Source of the DNA: an uncultured Roseateles sp.
Lineage (GTDB): Bacteria > Pseudomonadota > Gammaproteobacteria > Burkholderiales > Burkholderiaceae
Length of the DNA: 14,760 nucleotides
Assembly: GCA_946886855.1 (NCBI GenBank)
Contig: CAMPJJ010000120.1
Coordinates: 1-14,760, forward strand
Reading direction: 5' to 3'
Numbering within the stretch: the first letter of the stretch is position 1; the number at the start of each line of letters is the position of its first letter. The notes below the pieces were generated by a model. The model did not search any database and was not told where the DNA came from. It saw only the letters and a program-made list of their open reading frames with translations. Shown here piece by piece: positions 1 through 9,398 of this stretch. The translations under genes and the position numbers were made by a program.

Positions 1-109
1 CGAAGGGGAGGAGGGGGTCGATGTCATGCGGAGCTCCGGAGAGTGGATGGGAACGCCGCCATGCTAGGAAGGCGACGCCCGCGCGCCCAGGGCCCAAGGG
101 CGGGATCGC

Positions 110-147
110 GGTCCGACCCTGGTCGCGACGCGTCGGGACCTTGGTCC
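110..147. promoter_or_regulatory. Inverted repeats upstream of the sensor kinase
   Basis: Short dyads cluster 40-75 nt ahead of the chosen kinase start. GGACC and GGTCC flank a TT centre at 136-147. GTCGGGACC (132-140) is the near reverse complement of GGTCCGACC (110-118), with one inserted base. This may be an operator or a leader hairpin. A TACAGT hexamer at 172-177 resembles a -10 box, but I see no good -35 partner. Function is unproven. Confidence 0.3.
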
Positions 148-185
148 ATGGGCGGGCCGGATGCACGCTGTTACAGTGCCGCCCG

Positions 186-1716
186 ATGACGCCATCGGCC
201 CTGCCCAAGACCCCCCGGCGCCTGTCGCTGTCGCAGCAGTTCCTGCTGGTCAGCTTCCCGGTGCTGCTCGCGTCCACGCTGGTCATCGGCTGGTGGGTGG
301 GACGGCAGGTCGAGGAGAGCGTCGTCCACCGGATCGGCGGCGACACGGCGCTGTATGTGGACGGCTTCATCGCGCCGCATCTGGAGGGGCTGAACCGCAA
401 CGGCCAGATCGGCGACGCGGACCGCCGCGCGCTGGAGGCGCTGGTCGTCGACGCCGACTGGGCGCGGCGCATCGTGTCGCTGCGGATCTGGCGTCCCGAC
501 GGCGTCGTGCTGTTCAGCAGCGACGGCGAAGGCGTGGGCCGGACGCTCGAGGTCGACGAAGGCCTGGCGATCGCCGCCGCCGGCAGCGTCTATTCGGAGA
601 TCAGCGTGCGGCGGGGCCGCCGGCAGACCGATCACGGCCAGCCGCTGGAACGGATGATCGAGACCTACACGCCGATCCACACCGCCGGGCGCGGGCACAT
701 CGGCGCGATCGCCGAGTTCTACCAGATGCCCGACGAGATCGACCGCGAGGCCGGCAGTGCGCAGCGGCGCGGTTGGCTGATCGTCGCGGGCACGATGCTG
801 GCGACCTACCTGCTGCTGTTCCTGATCGTGCGCCGCGGCAGCCAGACCATCGTCAGACAGCGCAACGAGCTGCGCGAGAAGCTGGCGCAGCTGACCGCGA
901 TGCATGCGCAGAACGACGCCCTGAACGCCCGCGTGCGGCGCGCGGCCGAGGAGGCGATCTCCATCAACGAGGCGCTGCTGCAGCGCGTCTCCGCCGACGT
1001 GCACGACGGCCCGAGCCAGGACCTCGGCTTCGCCCTGATGCAGATCAAGAACCTGCGCGACAGCCAGGCGGACGCGCTGCGGGGGGCGGGGCCGGGGGCG
1101 CCGCCGCTTGTGCTGCCGAGTGTGCTGCCGGGGTCGATGCCGGGCCCCGCGGCCGCCCCGTCGCCAGGCGTCGTGAGCCCGCACGATCTGGACCGCATCA
1201 GCGACGCCGTGCAGGCCGCCATGCGCGACCTGCGGGCCATCTCGGCCGACCTGGAGCTGCCGGAACTGGCCCCGCTGACGCTGGCCGACGTCGCGGCGCG
1301 CGTGGTCCGCGACTTCGAGGCGAAGACGCAGGGCGCCGTGCCCGTGACGCTGGAGGCGGTCGTGGCGCCGGACCTGCCGGCGCCGTTGCGGATCAAGACC
1401 ACGCTGTACCGGCTGCTGCAGGAATCGCTGGCCAACGTGTTCCGGCACGCGCGCGGCAGCCGGTGCCGCGTCGAGCTGCGCGGCGACGCCGCCGGCATCC
1501 GGCTGGCCGTGGACGACGACGGCCCGGGCTTCGATCCCGCCGAGGCGCGCTCGCGGCGGCGGCTGGGCCTGAGCGGCATGCGCCAGCGCGTGGAGTCGCA
1601 GGGCGGGACCTTCGGCGTGACCAGCGCGCCGGGGCAGGGGACGCGCATCCGCGTGGACCTGCCGTCGACGCTGCGGGAAGGGGCGGACGAGGACATGAAC
1701 GGGAAGAGGACGGACG

Positions 1717-1727
<11 letters not shown>
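186..1727 (+). CDS. NarL-family membrane sensor histidine kinase
   Basis: This is a membrane sensor kinase of 513 residues that should autophosphorylate on His and pass phosphate to the response regulator encoded next. Seen: a hydrophobic segment at about residues 19-39, a periplasmic-type region of roughly 155 residues with no domain I recognise, a second membrane segment at about 196-216, and a short coiled coil. The phosphoacceptor motif DVHDGPSQ of HisKA_3 kinases follows (His273). The HATPase_c domain has an N-box QESLANV (Asn417), a G1 box DDDGPGF (443-449), a later GLSGM glycine motif and a C-terminal GQGTRI. An Ala/Pro/Gly-rich stretch (about 300-331) interrupts the dimerisation region. 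I chose ATG 186 because the membrane segment follows closely. An in-frame ATG at 21 would add 55 Arg/Gly-rich residues without domain character. No clear Shine-Dalgarno precedes 186, so the start is uncertain. The stop overlaps the regulator by 11 nt. Confidence 0.9.
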
Positions 1728-3670
<1,943 letters not shown>

Positions 3671-3681
3671 GCCTGGCACCG

Positions 3682-3715
3682 GGACCGAGGCCGCCGCGGG
3701 AAGCGGCGGCGGTCC
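3682..3715. terminator. Strong hairpin between convergent genes
   Basis: GGACC, a 3-nt bulge, then GCCGCCGC pairs across a GGGAA loop with GCGGCGGC and GGTCC, giving 13 GC-rich base pairs. It starts 11 nt after the frmA stop and ends 4 nt before the stop of the convergent small gene, so it could serve both. There is no T-run after it in either direction, so termination is inferred from placement and stability. Confidence 0.6.
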
Positions 3716-3719
3716 GCGG

Positions 3720-3926
3720 TCAGCGCGACTCGCGCCAGCCCAGCACCCGTGCGGGCAGGAACAGGATGGCCTTGAGCAGGGCGAAGACCGCTTCCACGCT
3801 CAGGCCGATCAGCCGGAACGGCAGCGTCAGCAGCCAGACGATCGGCCACAGGACCAGCGCCAGCAGGGCCAGCGGCCAGCACAGCACGAACAGGACCAAC
3901 CAGAACAGCAGGCCGACGAAGCCCAT
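3720..3926 (-). CDS. Small hydrophobic membrane protein, function unknown
   Basis: The product has 68 residues and is almost entirely hydrophobic. It begins MGFVGLLFWLVLF, with two membrane-spanning stretches (about 2-33 and 43-60) separated by a short LPFRLIG turn, and a basic C-terminus ending RVLGWRESR. From memory it resembles short conserved hypothetical membrane proteins of beta- and gammaproteobacteria; I know no assigned function. The start is fixed by a good GAGGAG ribosome binding site about 5-12 nt upstream on the minus strand. An upstream in-frame ATG at 4001 would add 25 polar residues and lacks this support. It converges with frmA across a hairpin and is divergent from kup. Alternative view: a cryptic ORF, but the ribosome binding site and hydrophobic pattern argue for a real gene. 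Confidence 0.7.
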   Translation of the reverse strand: MGFVGLLFWLVLFVLCWPLALLALVLWPIVWLLTLPFRLIGLSVEAVFALLKAILFLPARVLGWRESR

Positions 3927-4181
3927 GGCGCACTCCTCGAGAAGGGGGAAACGGAAGGTGGAGCGACAGGACCCCGCAAGGCCGTGACCGTTCCACACCA
4001 CAGGGCGCCACCTTAGCGGGCCTGCCGGGCCGTGGCACCGGTCGCGCGACCAAGCGGCGCTGGAGGCTCACAGACTGCACGCCGGGGGGATACGGCGTCG
4101 ATGGCCCTCCGCGGGTGGGAGGCCGGCATCCGCTGTGGGATAGTGGACACCTCCGTGCAAAGCGCCCTGGGCGCCCCGCTG
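3927..4181. other. Divergent intergenic region upstream of kup
   Basis: These 255 nt separate the small membrane gene from kup. No RNA gene or mobile element is visible. GATAGT at 4139-4144 could be a -10 element for kup, but no convincing -35 hexamer sits 17 nt upstream. A GCGCCC-T-GGGCGC palindrome (4162-4174) lies just ahead of the kup ATG and could mask its translation start. Confidence 0.4.
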
Positions 4182-6152
4182 ATGCCTCGAGATTCCGCCT
4201 CCTCCGCGCCGGGTGACCGCCCCGAGAACGGCCCGCAAGACCAGCGAGGCCCGCAAGGCCCGCAAGGAGCGCACGGACCGGGGCAAGGACTGGCCCCGCT
4301 GACGCTGGGCGCGCTGGGCATCGTGTTCGGCGACATCGGGACCAGCCCGCTGTACACGATGCGGGAGGTGCTCAACCCCGCCAACGGCGTGAGCCTGCAG
4401 CCCGCGGACATCATCGGCGCGGTCTCGGCCATCCTCTGGGCCTTGATGATCGTGGTGACGCTGAAGTACGTCGTGCTGATCCTGCGCGCGGACAACCGCG
4501 GCGAGGGCGGCATCATGGCGCTGACCGCGCTCGCGGTCCGGGCAGCGGGCGACACGCCGGCGCGGCGACGGATGCTGCTGCTGGTCGGCGTCTGCGGCGC
4601 GGCGCTGTTCTACGGCGACAGCGTCATCACGCCGGCGATCTCCGTCATGGGTGCGGTCGAGGGGCTGGAGATCGTCACGCCGGCCCTCAAGCCGTTCGTC
4701 CTGCCGATCTCCGTGGCGGTGCTGACGGGGCTGTTCCTCATCCAGCGCCGCGGCTCGGCCGCCGTCGGCGTGATGTTCGGGCCGGTCATGCTGCTGTGGT
4801 TCAGCGTGCTCGGCGTGATCGGCGCGCTGCAGATCGCGCAGACCCCGGCGATCCTCCAGGCGCTCGATCCCCGGTTCGGCCTGGCCTTCCTCCAGGCGCG
4901 GGGGCCGGGCCTGTTCCTGGTCGTCGGCGCGCTCGTGCTGGCGCTGACGGGCGCGGAGGCGCTGTATGCGGACATGGGGCATTTCGGCCGCCGGCCGATC
5001 CGGCTGGCCTGGTCGGCCCTCGTGCTGCCGACGCTCGCGCTGAACTACGCGGGGCAGGGCGCGCTGCTGCTGCGCGAGCCGGTCGCGCTGGACAACCCGT
5101 TCTTCCGCCTCTTCCCGTCCTCCTGGCTCATCCCTTGCGTGCTGCTGGCCACCTTCGCCTCGGTGATCGCGTCGCAGGCGGTGATCTCGGGCGCGTTCTC
5201 GCTGACCAAGGAAGCCATCCAGCTCGGCCTGCTGCCCCGGATGCGCGTGATCTACACCTCCGAGCAGGCGATGGGCCAGGTCTACCTGCCGGCGATCAAC
5301 TGGACGCTGCTGGTCGCCGTGCTGCTGGCCGTGCTGGGCTTCGAGAGTTCCTCGGCGCTGGCGTCGGCCTACGGCATCGCCGTGACCATCACCATGCTGA
5401 TCACGACGGTGCTGACCTTCTTCGTGGTCCGGCATGCCTGGCGCTATCCGGCCCCGCTCGCGTGGGCCGCGACGGCGGGCTTCCTGGCGGTCGACGCGCT
5501 GCTGGTGGCGTCCTGCTCGCTCAAGATCATGCAGGGCGGCTGGTTCCCGCTGGCGCTGGGGCTGGTGCTGTTCGCCATCATGGCGACGTGGCGCCGCGGC
5601 AAGGAACGCCTGCACGAACAGGTCGCCGGGGACGACCTGCCCCTGCTGCCCTTCCTGGAATCCCTGTCGCACGACGTCCAAGGCCCGCGGCCCGACCGGA
5701 TCGCCGTCTATCCGGTCTCCAACCCCGAGGTGGTGCCGCCGGCGCTGCTGCACAACCTGAAGCACTACCAGTTGCTGCACGCGCGCAACGTGATCGTCAC
5801 CGTCCGCTTCGACGAGGTGCCCTTCGTGCCGGAGGATCAGCAGCTCAGCGTCGAGCATCTGCGGCCGGGGTTCTGGCGCGTGGTAGTGCGCTACGGGTTC
5901 AAGGACGAGCCCAACCTGCCGGCGGCGCTGGGGCGCTGCGCGCGGCACGACCTGCAGTTCGACCCGTTCCTCGCGTCCTACTTCCTGAGCCGGCAGGTCG
6001 TGGTGGCCGGTGCGGGCCGGCAGAGCTCCGGGATGGCGCGTTGGCGGCAGCAGCTGTTCATCGCGATGGCGCGCAATTCCAGCAGCGCCGCCGACTACTT
6101 CCGGCTGCCCGACAACGGCGTCATCGAGCTGGGCTCGCGGGTCCAGCTGTAG
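4182..6152 (+). CDS. kup: Low-affinity potassium transport system protein Kup
   Basis: Kup (KT/HAK/KUP family) takes up K+ across the inner membrane, most likely with H+, and is the constitutive low-affinity K+ route. Seen: 656 residues with about 12 membrane segments from roughly residue 38 onward and a hydrophilic C-terminal cytoplasmic domain. Family signatures are [14 protein letters not shown] (46-59), the [16 protein letters not shown] loop and [20 protein letters not shown]. The start is uncertain: ATG 4182 gives about 35 extra residues relative to E. coli-type Kup, a Gly/Pro/Gln-rich collagen-like leader (GPQ repeats), and has no clear Shine-Dalgarno. Further in-frame ATGs upstream (4032, 4101) seem less likely. 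The 3' end overlaps the convergent hydrolase gene by 32 nt. No kdp or trk partner genes are nearby. Confidence 0.95.
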   Translation: MPRDSASSAPGDRPENGPQDQRGPQGPQGAHGPGQGLAPLTLGALGIVFGDIGTSPLYTMREVLNPANGVSLQPADIIGAVSAILWALMIVVTLKYVVLILRADNRGEGGIMALTALAVRAAGDTPARRRMLLLVGVCGAALFYGDSVITPAISVMGAVEGLEIVTPALKPFVLPISVAVLTGLFLIQRRGSAAVGVMFGPVMLLWFSVLGVIGALQIAQTPAILQALDPRFGLAFLQARGPGLFLVVGALVLALTGAEALYADMGHFGRRPIRLAWSALVLPTLALNYAGQGALLLREPVALDNPFFRLFPSSWLIPCVLLATFASVIASQAVISGAFSLTKEAIQLGLLPRMRVIYTSEQAMGQVYLPAINWTLLVAVLLAVLGFESSSALASAYGIAVTITMLITTVLTFFVVRHAWRYPAPLAWAATAGFLAVDALLVASCSLKIMQGGWFPLALGLVLFAIMATWRRGKERLHEQVAGDDLPLLPFLESLSHDVQGPRPDRIAVYPVSNPEVVPPALLHNLKHYQLLHARNVIVTVRFDEVPFVPEDQQLSVEHLRPGFWRVVVRYGFKDEPNLPAALGRCARHDLQFDPFLASYFLSRQVVVAGAGRQSSGMARWRQQLFIAMARNSSSAADYFRLPDNGVIELGSRVQL

Positions 6153-7605
6153 CGTCCGGCTCGCGTGGGGCGCGGGTGTTCCTGCCCGCCTGTCTGACGG
6201 TCAGCGCGGGAGCGGCGCGTCCGTCGCCGCTCCTTTCAGACTGGCCGGGGTCGAAGACGATCTCCAGCGGTGTGACCTTGGCGAAGAACGCCAGCGGCGA
6301 CTTCGCGAACAGCTCGAAGCCTTGCTGCCCCGTCGCGCGCGCGAACAGCCGGTTGCCGTCGGCATGCACCGTGATCTTCATGGACGGCGACAGCACGTAC
6401 ACGCCTTCGAGCGGCTTGAGCTGTTCCGGTGTCAGCGTCACCGTGGCCTGGCGCGTCAGGCTCATGTCCGCCGGCGGGAAGGCCGGCTCCAGCAGGTGCA
6501 GGGCCAGGTCCACGACGCCCACGCCCGCGTTCGCCAGCACGGCCGAGGCGTTGCCCTTGGACGGATCCAGCCAGAGGGAGGTGCTGAAGCCGAAGGTCGC
6601 GCCGTCGTGGTTGAAGGCGATGCGCCCGGGCAGGACGCCGCCGTTCCAGGCGAGGCCGATGCCCGCGCCGGGGATGTCGCGGGCGCCGTGGCGGCGCAGG
6701 CACAGGGCGAAGGCCTCCTTCAGCGGATGGTCGAACTGTCCCAGCGCCGCCTGCGCGTAGCGCGCCACGCCGCGCGTGCTGCCGAGCAAGGCCCCCGCGC
6801 CCGCCATCGCCGGGCGGAAGGTCCAGTGGGCGACCGGCTTGCCGGACTTGTCGTGCCCGTCGAGCAAGCGCCGGCCTGGCGGCGGGCTCAGGAAGATCTG
6901 GTCCGCGAGCCCCAGCGGCACCAGCACGCGTTCGCGGAGCAGCGTCGCACAGTCGCGCTGTTGCAGGAAACCCAGCGCCTGGCCGAGCAGGCCGAAGCCG
7001 AGGTTCGAATATTCATAGGCGGTGTCGCGCGGCTTGTCCGCCTTCCAGCCGGCCAGGAAGGCGGCCATCTGCGGCCAGTCGTAGGCGGCGTAGGGATCGC
7101 CGTCCTCCGGGCGGACGACCAGATTGGCGGGGAGGCGCGGCAGTCCCGAGCGCTGCGTCGCCAGGTCCACCCAGCGCAGCGGCGCGTCCTGGCTGTCGCG
7201 CAGCGGGAGGCGATCGGGCAGGGCGGCCTCGACGGGATCGTCGAGCTTGATCAGCCCGCGCGTGACGGCGTCCGCCAGCAGCAGCGCGGTGAAGGTCTTC
7301 GTGATCGAGCCGAGTTCGAACAAGGTCTGCGGATCGGGCACCGGCCCGCGTGCGCTGGCGCCGCTGAAAGTGGTCGCGCCGTCACGGACGCGCATCGCTG
7401 CGAGCGCGACGCCCTCGTACTTCAGCCGCTCGGCGAGCAGGGCGCCTTCGGGGCCTTCGTGCTGGGGCTGCTCGCGGGACGAGGGCGCCGGGGCGCTGGC
7501 GGCGGCCGCGGCCGATTGTGCGAAGGCGCGCCATGGGGCAGTCAGGCTCGCGGTCATCAGTGCGGCCGAGGCGTGCAGACCGGTGCGACGCGTGATCTTG
7601 GGCAT
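6121..7605 (-). CDS. Exported serine hydrolase of the class C beta-lactamase / esterase family
   Basis: This is a penicillin-binding-protein-fold serine hydrolase of 494 residues, predicted periplasmic. Seen: an N-terminal signal with twin arginines (TRRTGL) and a probable cleavage after AFA near residue 29; an Ala/Ser/Pro/Gln linker; nucleophile motif SITK (S100, K103); YSN (Y199-N201); and third motif HDG (H333-G335), where classical AmpC has KTG. HxG is common in the esterase and D-aminopeptidase branches, so beta-lactam hydrolysis should not be assumed. A C-terminal domain starting about residue 378 ([17 protein letters not shown]) resembles the small barrel found after many such hydrolases. 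The ATG has a GGGAG site upstream. The coding end runs 32 nt into the kup 3' end on the other strand. No ampR-like regulator is adjacent. Confidence 0.88.
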   Translation of the reverse strand: MPKITRRTGLHASAALMTASLTAPWRAFAQSAAAAASAPAPSSREQPQHEGPEGALLAERLKYEGVALAAMRVRDGATTFSGASARGPVPDPQTLFELGSITKTFTALLLADAVTRGLIKLDDPVEAALPDRLPLRDSQDAPLRWVDLATQRSGLPRLPANLVVRPEDGDPYAAYDWPQMAAFLAGWKADKPRDTAYEYSNLGFGLLGQALGFLQQRDCATLLRERVLVPLGLADQIFLSPPPGRRLLDGHDKSGKPVAHWTFRPAMAGAGALLGSTRGVARYAQAALGQFDHPLKEAFALCLRRHGARDIPGAGIGLAWNGGVLPGRIAFNHDGATFGFSTSLWLDPSKGNASAVLANAGVGVVDLALHLLEPAFPPADMSLTRQATVTLTPEQLKPLEGVYVLSPSMKITVHADGNRLFARATGQQGFELFAKSPLAFFAKVTPLEIVFDPGQSERSGDGRAAPALTVRQAGRNTRAPREPDATAGPASPAR

Positions 7606-7908
7606 GAAGGGACTCCCTGGATGTCAGACCCTGCGACGCCGCTGCTTGTGGCCGAGGACTGTGTGCCGCGTCAGTGTAAGACGGGGTCAGGGGTTGCCTC
7701 CATCCCCCAGGAGGACCGTCGTCGCAACCGATGCATCCCCCCATTCGGACGAAGATCTTTCGCCGTCCTTTGACGCGCCGCAAGGCGATTCCAGATCGAG
7801 ACCAACTGATGGGGGAAGCGGGTCCGATTTCGATTCTGGAGTCGATCAGCGGTGGCAGAGTCGTTCTCCATGGCGGGCAGGGGCCGGCTGTTGATGGAGG
7901 AAACGACG
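7606..7908. other. Non-coding region rich in inverted repeats
   Basis: No convincing gene lies in these 303 nt. Base composition is less GC-skewed than the genes around it. It contains at least four potential hairpins between 7692 and 7844 (annotated separately). A TGTAAGACGGGGTCAGGGG stretch at about 7674 recalls, from memory, sequences bordering REP-associated transposase elements. A TTGACG hexamer at 7770-7775 lacks a clear -10 partner. Confidence 0.5.
7692..7844 (+). ncRNA. Candidate structured RNA or REP-like element remnant
   Basis: Four successive dyads are seen. (1) GGTTGC 7692-7697 with GCAACC 7724-7729, enclosing CCTCC/GGAGG around an 8-nt loop. (2) CGAA/TTCG around GATCT (7750-7762), flanked by GGA/TCC. 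(3) CGCC-GCAA-GGCG (7776-7787), a GNRA-type tetraloop when read on the plus strand. (4) A long stem, 7786-7799 with 7830-7844, having one bulge and one G-U pair, then GACC/GGTC inside it. Stems 3 and 4 share bases, so they would be alternatives at that junction. CCCCCAT (7738-7744) could also pair with ATGGGGG (7809-7815). Strand is assigned only from the GNRA loop and the downstream gene. No known RNA family recognised. Confidence 0.35.
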
Positions 7909-8271
7909 ATGCAGAGGAATGCCTACGAAAGCGGCGCCACCGAGCGCGCCGCGCGGTCCGATCCGGAGTTGATCGCTCGCGTGCAGGCCATCGAGACGGT
8001 CCTGCCCACGCTGGCCACGCGGGCCCAGCTGGAGCAGCTCCGCGGCGATATGAAGGAAGGCTTCGGCGAGCTGCGCGCGGAAATGAAGGAGAGCTTCGGC
8101 GCCATCCGCGCCGAAATGTACAAGACCCATGGCGACCTTCGCGTCGACATGCGGCTCATGATCGTGAGCGCCATGAAGTGGTCGATCGGCATGGCGGTCA
8201 GCCTGGCGACGCTGGGCGTCACCGTCATCGTTGCGGTAGCGCCGCTCATCGCGGCGCGCCTGCATGGGTGA
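7909..8271 (+). CDS. Small coiled-coil protein with C-terminal membrane anchor
   Basis: This 120-residue protein has no function that I can name. Seen: a polar N-terminus; a helical region from about 20 to 85 containing an 11-residue repeat in which Met recurs at 48, 59, 70 and 81 (GDMKEGFGELR, AEMKESFGAIR, AEMYKTHGDLR, VDM), typical of a hendecad coiled coil; and a single membrane span at about 90-115 ending in AARLHG. The architecture resembles short DUF1640-like or XhlA-like membrane-anchored coiled coils. The start at 7909 has an ideal GGAGG site 8 nt upstream; in-frame ATGs at 7852, 7870 and 7894 are less well placed. The gene converges on the LysR gene with a 39-nt gap that shows no terminator hairpin. 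Confidence 0.75.
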   Translation: MQRNAYESGATERAARSDPELIARVQAIETVLPTLATRAQLEQLRGDMKEGFGELRAEMKESFGAIRAEMYKTHGDLRVDMRLMIVSAMKWSIGMAVSLATLGVTVIVAVAPLIAARLHG

Positions 8272-8310
8272 AGCCGATGACCCGCGTCGCTGGGCGGGCG
8301 GGGGAGTCCA

Positions 8311-9261
8311 TCACCCCGACTTCTCCAACGCCTTCGCCAGATGCGCCACGAACTGCCTCACCCGCGCGGTGCCCTGGACCCGTTGCGGGTACACCGCATA
8401 GATGTCCGCGTCGGGCGTCTCCCAGTCCGGCAGCACCTGGACCAGGCGCCCAGTCGCGAGGTAACGCGCGATGTCCCATTCCGCGCGCATCAGGATGCCC
8501 AGCCCGTCGAGCGCCCAGTTCACCGCGATCTCGCCGTCGTTGGTCGTCAGCGCGCCGCGCGTCTTCACCGCTTCCGTGAGCGTCTTGCGGCCGCGCTTGG
8601 ACGTCAGCCGCCACAGCCCATACGCCTCCTCGCCTTGACGGATGCCGATGCAGTCGTGCCGCACCAGATCGGCCGGCGTCTTCGGCATGCCGTGCGCGCT
8701 CAGATAGGCCGGCGACGCGCACAGCAGGCGGCGGTTCGCAGCGATGCGTCGCGCGATGATCCGTGCATCCGGCGGCGGGCCGAAGCGGATGCAGACGTCG
8801 AAGGCGTCTTCGCTCAGCGGCGGCGGATTGACCGACAGCTGCAGCTGGACCTGCAGCTTCGGATGCTGGCGCACGAAGCTGGAGATCAGCGGCGCGATGT
8901 GCGTCCGCCCGAAGCCCAGCGTCGCGTTCACGCGCAGCAGGCCGCTCGCCGTGCCGCCGCTCGCGCTCATCACCTCCTGCAAGTCATCGATGGCCGCCAG
9001 GATCCTGCGCGCATGCTCCAGGTAGAGCTCGCCTTCCTGCGTCAGGCTCATCCGGCGTGTGGTCCGGCTCAGCAAGGCCGTGCCCAGCCGGCTCTCCATC
9101 TGCGTCAGGTGCTTGCTGACGGCCGCCGTCGTGATGCCCAGTTCGCGCGCCGCGGCGCTCAGGCTGCCGGCGCCGCACAGCGCCGAGAAGAAGCCCAGGT
9201 CGGCGGGCGCGATCGCCGCCGCCTTCGCGATGCCGGCGGCCGGCGAGGTCTTGGAAGCCAT
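8311..9261 (-). CDS. dmlR: LysR-family regulator, probably of the adjacent tartrate/D-malate dehydrogenase
   Basis: This is a LysR-type transcriptional regulator of 316 residues. Seen: an N-terminal winged helix-turn-helix (about 20-79, SLSAAARELGITTAAVSKHLTQMESRLG, followed by LLSRTTRRMSLTQEG) and a LysR substrate-binding domain (about 105-305) with FDVCIRFGPPPDARI typical of the large subgroup that includes DmlR. It is divergent from a tartrate/D-malate dehydrogenase gene across a 137-nt gap, the same arrangement as dmlR-dmlA in E. coli. LysR proteins usually control the divergent gene and repress themselves, so control of the dehydrogenase by a dicarboxylate co-inducer is inferred. The first 18 residues are an Ala-rich extension; the ribosome binding site is weak, so the start could lie slightly downstream. 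The gene symbol rests mainly on context. Confidence 0.88.
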   Translation of the reverse strand: MASKTSPAAGIAKAAAIAPADLGFFSALCGAGSLSAAARELGITTAAVSKHLTQMESRLGTALLSRTTRRMSLTQEGELYLEHARRILAAIDDLQEVMSASGGTASGLLRVNATLGFGRTHIAPLISSFVRQHPKLQVQLQLSVNPPPLSEDAFDVCIRFGPPPDARIIARRIAANRRLLCASPAYLSAHGMPKTPADLVRHDCIGIRQGEEAYGLWRLTSKRGRKTLTEAVKTRGALTTNDGEIAVNWALDGLGILMRAEWDIARYLATGRLVQVLPDWETPDADIYAVYPQRVQGTARVRQFVAHLAKALEKSG

Positions 9262-9288
9262 GAGGAAACCCTGCTGAGGGTGATGTCC

Positions 9289-9302
9289 GGATTGTTGAAT
9301 CC
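9289..9302. promoter_or_regulatory. Candidate LysR-type operator in the divergent promoter region
   Basis: The perfect dyad GGATT-GTTG-AATCC lies 27 nt upstream of the LysR start and about 97 nt upstream of the dehydrogenase start. Its T/A-rich interrupted symmetry in a GC-rich gap suits a LysR-type site, which is often T-N11-A. A TTGACT hexamer follows at 9317-9322 facing the dehydrogenase, but I found no clear -10 at the right distance. Confidence 0.4.
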
Positions 9303-9398
9303 AGGTTGAAGACGCCTTGACTTTAGCCGCGATCCGCAGCGCCCGTCGCTCCTAGAGTCGGACCAGGATTTGACGACATCACCAGGAGACAGACACCC

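Noticed and set aside
21..185. Upstream start for the histidine kinase at 21
   Set aside because: It would add 55 Arg/Gly-rich residues before the first membrane segment with no ribosome binding site.
3671..4181. frmB (S-formylglutathione hydrolase) downstream of frmA
   Set aside because: No alpha/beta-hydrolase coding region follows; only a hairpin and a small membrane protein gene lie there.
4068..5948. Minus-strand open frame opposite kup
   Set aside because: The sense strand encodes unmistakable Kup signatures. The antisense product is an Arg/Gln/His-rich low-complexity chain.
6010..7773. Plus-strand open frame opposite the serine hydrolase
   Set aside because: The hydrolase on the minus strand has SITK, YSN and HDG motifs. 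The plus frame has none and is Arg/Gln/Gly-rich.
7671..7871. Small minus-strand frame in the non-coding gap
   Set aside because: No ribosome binding site or recognisable domain. It coincides with the inverted-repeat cluster.
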